NCBI GenBank assembly: GCA_002224055.1
Contig: AZLU01000013.1
Coordinates: forward strand, 190,633 to 254,632
DNA: 64,000 nt
Direction of reading: 5' to 3'
Source: Pezizomycotina sp. ARF18
Taxonomy: Eukaryota; Ascomycota
The notes under the pieces are model-generated. The model was not told where the DNA came from. It ran no database searches and saw nothing but the letters and a program-made list of their open reading frames with translations. The position numbers and the translations under genes are program-made. Shown here in pieces: positions 60,501 through 64,000 of the stretch. Numbering within the stretch: the first letter of the stretch is position 1; the number at the start of each line of letters is the position of its first letter.

Positions 60501-63344
60501 ACCTCGTGGTTTCTTGCAACGGGTTTTTGGCGGGCACCTTCCATAATTGTCTTCAATCGCAAAGAGAAGCCTTTGTGTCCGTGATGGGTTTTCTCTAGCG
60601 GAATTTGGAAACAAAAGCGTTTTAGGGGGCCATGGTTCACGGACAGTCCTGGCCTAGCCTCGGAGTTGTTATTGTTTTTTTTTTTTTTTTTTTCGTCTGA
60701 ACGCGTTATTTTTTCGAATTTTCAGGAACAAGAAAAATTAGAAAAAAGTGCGGGAACTAGTCGGGTGCTTGTCCAGGCCAGGAACAAGGAACCCGCCAAG
60801 GAGAGCCAGACATGTCAAAGCAATCTGCAAAAGCTCTAAAGGAGTGTGAGGAAAAAGGAAATAAGCAGAAAGATCCCGAAGTACGGCAGAATGGGAAAAG
60901 GGAAAAGAGCAGCGGCCAAGAACGAAAATAACAGAAGACCACGTTTTAAAGAAATAAAAATAATAATAATAATAATAATAATATATAATAATAATAATAA
61001 TAAATAAATAGGTAAAAAGAGGAATAGTTATAATAATAATATTAATTCGCACTGTTTATTGGGAAGGAAAGAAAAGAAATAAACATATATAGCCCACAGT
61101 TTAAAATTAACCCCAATATATTGAGGCTGCAGCCACGTTCATGATCGGGGGAAAGAGGACGACCTATCAAAGTATTGTCGTATCGAAAGTGGATCGTTTA
61201 TTGACTTGTTTTTGTTGGCTCTCTCTCTCTCTCTCTTACAATTTTATTTTTGGATCCTATCAGGGTTTAGAATAAGTCGGTGCCTATAGAAGTTTTCTTA
61301 TAGAACCTGATAAGTAGATCCTTTCTTTCTTTCTTTCTCTCTTTCTTTCTTTCTCTTTTTTCTTTTCTTTTTTTTTTTTTTGTTTCTCTTTCGACCCCGC
61401 ACAGAAACGTCTGAACAGAATCCTACCAGGTGAAGTTGCAAAAGGAAACTACAGCATCTCGCATCTTGTCACAGCGCCTAGCAAGAAAACCTTGGAGTGT
61501 CGAAAGGTGGGAGGGAGAAAACTGCATGCAGATTATAAAACGTTTTACGGAGGATGTCACCAACCAATGCATTTCAAACAGCAACAAAAATATAGGAATA
61601 TTATTCTATATTATTCGTAATATCGAGCCCCATGGAGAGTAATCAATTATTCAAGAGGGCAAAAAGCAGAAGCGCCTCAGTTTCTGCTGTCTCGCTGAGA
61701 AAATCTCTATGATATGGCCAACCAGCAACAAAGAGAGCTCTTGTTATTCCGTGGCGACCGTAGTAGCCGGGACGATGTATTTGCCGGATGGAAAGTGAGA
61801 TGTGGGCCGCGCAATAAAATAACAAGTGAGATAAACTAATATATAATCAATCCGGGTCCTAACACAGTATATTTTGCGAAAAAAATGAGCGAGGTTGCGA
61901 AGCAGGAACAAGAGGAAGAAAAGCCATCATTACTTGCTCACTGGAAGCCAAAAAAAAAAAAATTACACACACACAGTCAATCAGCGCGCAAAGAAATGGG
62001 ACTATTACCTGGTACTGTATATACATCTCTTTCTTTTTCCCCCTTTCCTCCCATGGTTTGCATTTGCATCTCGACATGCATTACCTCACTTTCAGAGGTG
62101 CTTTAACGAACTCTGCGCGGCTTTTTTTCGAGGTAGATTTCTGACACTCAATATTTATTTCCCGTGGATCTAGAAAAATTTTCTGCAAGCGTAAGGGGAG
62201 CCATAACCGCTGCCGGGAAATCTTGCATCTTTCTTTCTTTCTTTCTTTGATCTTCCCAGTGATGAAAGCATATACACCAAGGGTATTGGATCCTAGCTTA
62301 TTAGTTTCGTACCGTATCCATCTGCCATCTGAATGTGTACTTTCGGATATATAAGCAAGCAGTACCATTAGATGCGGCCACTTCGTCAGCATTAACCCGG
62401 TGAAATAATACCAAGAGAAAAGGTCAGTTTACTTATTATTACTTTCACCTCTGAACTGCGTATATATTGGGCAACCTACCCACTTACCCAATTCCCTGGT
62501 TCCTTAGTGTCTGTCAATTGCCAGTAGTATTCTGTTAGATAATTAGCTTCCAGAAAGTGGTAAATTAATTTTAAAAAAAAAAAAAAAAAAAGGGAAAATG
62601 GAGCGTTGAAATTTCGAACTGCGCCGAAGAGACAGACAGAACCCATTCCACTTTTATTATATCCGCTAATTTAAAAAAAAATTTAATAGTAAATAAATAT
62701 TCAATTACTTATATATAATAATATAATTACTGGGATTATTTCTTATATGCTTAAGTATATATATTTATTATATTTTATTTTATTATCACTTCTTTCTCAA
62801 CTCGGACCACTTCTGAACCCTCCGCCAAAAAACCTCAGCGCCCATCCACCCACAATTTTAATATATACGTTTTACCCACCCTCCAACAATCCTCTTTTTC
62901 CTTTCTTTTTTCCTTTTTTTTTTTTTTTTTTAGCCCCTACTCCGTCCTTTTTTTTTCCCTATTAATATATACTACTGCCATTTCTCTTCTATTTTATTTT
63001 CCTTTGTTTTATCTTCTCATCGATTTATATATATATATATATTTTTAATTTAAATTCTATCTATTTTCTTTTTATCTTCTTAATCACAATTGTGCATGTG
63101 GTGTTTTTCTTGCTGTCCTTTTGATATTCAGTTTTGGCATCAGTCTGCGTTGTTATTTGTTTACCTTTTTTTTTTTTTTTTTTTTTTTTTTGCATCCAAA
63201 CTCCACTTTTTACAAAGGCAGCTTTTTTTTTCTCAGCAACGAGTAACAAAAGCATCCTATTCGCAGCTATGGTATGTAATATTCCATCAGGAACCCTTCT
63301 TTAAGATCCAATCAAAGAAATGTAATGGATCAAAATTTCTAATT
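54567..63344. other. 8.8-kb region without a recognised gene
   Basis: AT-rich DNA with many simple repeats: (aat)n near 60958-61004, (ct)n near 61219-61237, (tttc)n near 61323-61355 and 62231-62248, T-runs near 54968-54985, 60676-60693, 62917-62931 and 63168-63191, A-runs near 58360-58376. The 110-codon frame at 56002-56334 (-) begins with ATG but has no recognised domain. A weak LTR candidate lies at 56958-57329. A pyrimidine-rich stretch before 63345 is the probable promoter of the last gene. Confidence 0.55.
56958..57329 (+). mobile_element. Possible solo LTR (Ty1/copia-like ends), low confidence
   Basis: A 372-base segment starting TGTTAGGA and ending GTAACA, so TG...CA ended, as in many copia-type LTRs. 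An inverted arm pair (aactatct ... agatagtt) lies just inside the left end. No internal domains, no second copy in the window and no matching 5-base flank were seen. If real it is a fossil; age cannot be judged. Confidence 0.25.
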
Positions 63345-64000
63345 ATGTCCGAAGTTCCACCAAAACCTAGGGATACTCGTCACCGATATCATATAAATCG
63401 ACAGATTCTGTTGAATTCTACTACGAACGCGAACCGTGAGCGCGACATATCGGCTCTTCCTCAGAAGCGCAATTCGTTTAGCCTGAGGAAAACGAACAGT
63501 AATAGCAGTCGGAATAGCAATAAGCGCAAGAATTCAGTAGCGAATTCAATACATTCAAACGACCAGGATGACGGGTTCGACGATGACACCTCCACATACC
63601 GGCAAGCAGGCACTATCGGCTCTCAGCGGCATCATCCAACACGCGCACTTCGCAAAGCTACAACAACCAGTCCCAGAATTCGAGTGCTGTGAGGGATAGC
63701 CCGGTATCGTGGCAGACGCGGACACCGGATATGTCTACGAGAAGAACATCAATGACAACACCATCACCGCGGGCGCCTTCTACGGCTCCAACGACTGCTG
63801 ATACAACCAGACAACCCACGGCCGATCTTCAGCAGATAAGACGAGTGTACCTCCACCAAGTAGGGATATTCGACTGGTGGAAAGAACGATTCGGGGCAGG
63901 CACGACAGTTCAGCTTCTCATCCCGAAATTATGGAGCAATCCGAACAAACGGAGCAACCTGAGACCGCGGGTCAATGGGTGTTGACCCGTTGCAGATCAA
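63345..64000 (+). CDS. Unrecognised Ser/Asn/Thr-rich protein, 3' end outside window
   Basis: Starts MSEVPPKPRDTRHRYHINRQ at ATG 63345 and continues as a low-complexity sequence rich in Ser, Asn, Arg and Thr (KTNSNSSRNSNKRKNSVANS, HSNDQDDGFDDDTSTYR). Two further frames, each protein-like, carry on to the window end (SYNNQSQNSSAVRDSPVSWQ; then HPEIMEQSEQTEQPETAGQW), which suggests one or two one-base frame changes as in the neighbours. It looks like the disordered N-terminus of a larger protein. No domain is visible yet, so no function is proposed. A long pyrimidine-rich leader lies upstream. Confidence 0.6.

Overview
The window is eukaryotic nuclear DNA from a filamentous ascomycete (Pezizomycotina-like; the class cannot be fixed from this sequence). 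The genes carry several short GT-AG introns, often with actaac/gctaac-type branch points. The proteins are typical ascomycete housekeeping factors (Mpe1, Dcd1, Imp3, Flc/TRP, Ubp14, Ypr011c-type carrier, Rtg2, Mnr2/Alr, Rna15, Src1/Heh1, Rbl2, Vac7). They are separated by AT-rich, homopolymer-rich intergenic DNA. No rRNA, tRNA or CRISPR was recognised.

Layout: mpe1 (+, 5' end outside or not visible), DCD1 (+), IMP3 (+), ADP-ribosylglycohydrolase (-), FLC/TRP-like membrane protein (-); a 5.7-kb gene-poor AT-rich stretch; UBP14 (+), a 127-aa unknown (-), a PflX-like radical SAM protein (-), a mitochondrial APS/PAPS-type carrier (+), RTG2 (-), MNR2/ALR magnesium transporter (-), RNA15 (+), SRC1/HEH1 (-); a Tc1/mariner-superfamily transposon with perfect 53-bp terminal inverted repeats; a DUF4419 protein (-), tubulin cofactor A (-); 5.9 kb without a recognised gene; VAC7 (+); 8.8 kb without a recognised gene apart from a weak solo-LTR candidate; and the start of an unrecognised Ser/Asn/Thr-rich protein (+) that runs off the right edge. 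The genes do not form a pathway cluster. Two mRNA 3'-end processing factors (mpe1 and RNA15) lie 34 kb apart, which may be coincidence.

The main technical observation is that almost every conserved gene is interrupted by one-base frame changes, mostly apparent single-base deletions in doublets or homopolymers. Splice sites, catalytic residues and downstream reading stay intact. This fits uncorrected indel errors in the sequence much better than 13 or more simultaneous pseudogenes. The CDS spans below are therefore gene spans (introns included), and their conceptual translations cross frames. I found no convincing novel multi-gene system. The most unusual items are the transposon ends, the Met/Asn-rich Mpe1 tail, and the orphan or poorly characterised proteins (radical SAM, DUF4419, 127-aa protein, right-edge protein).
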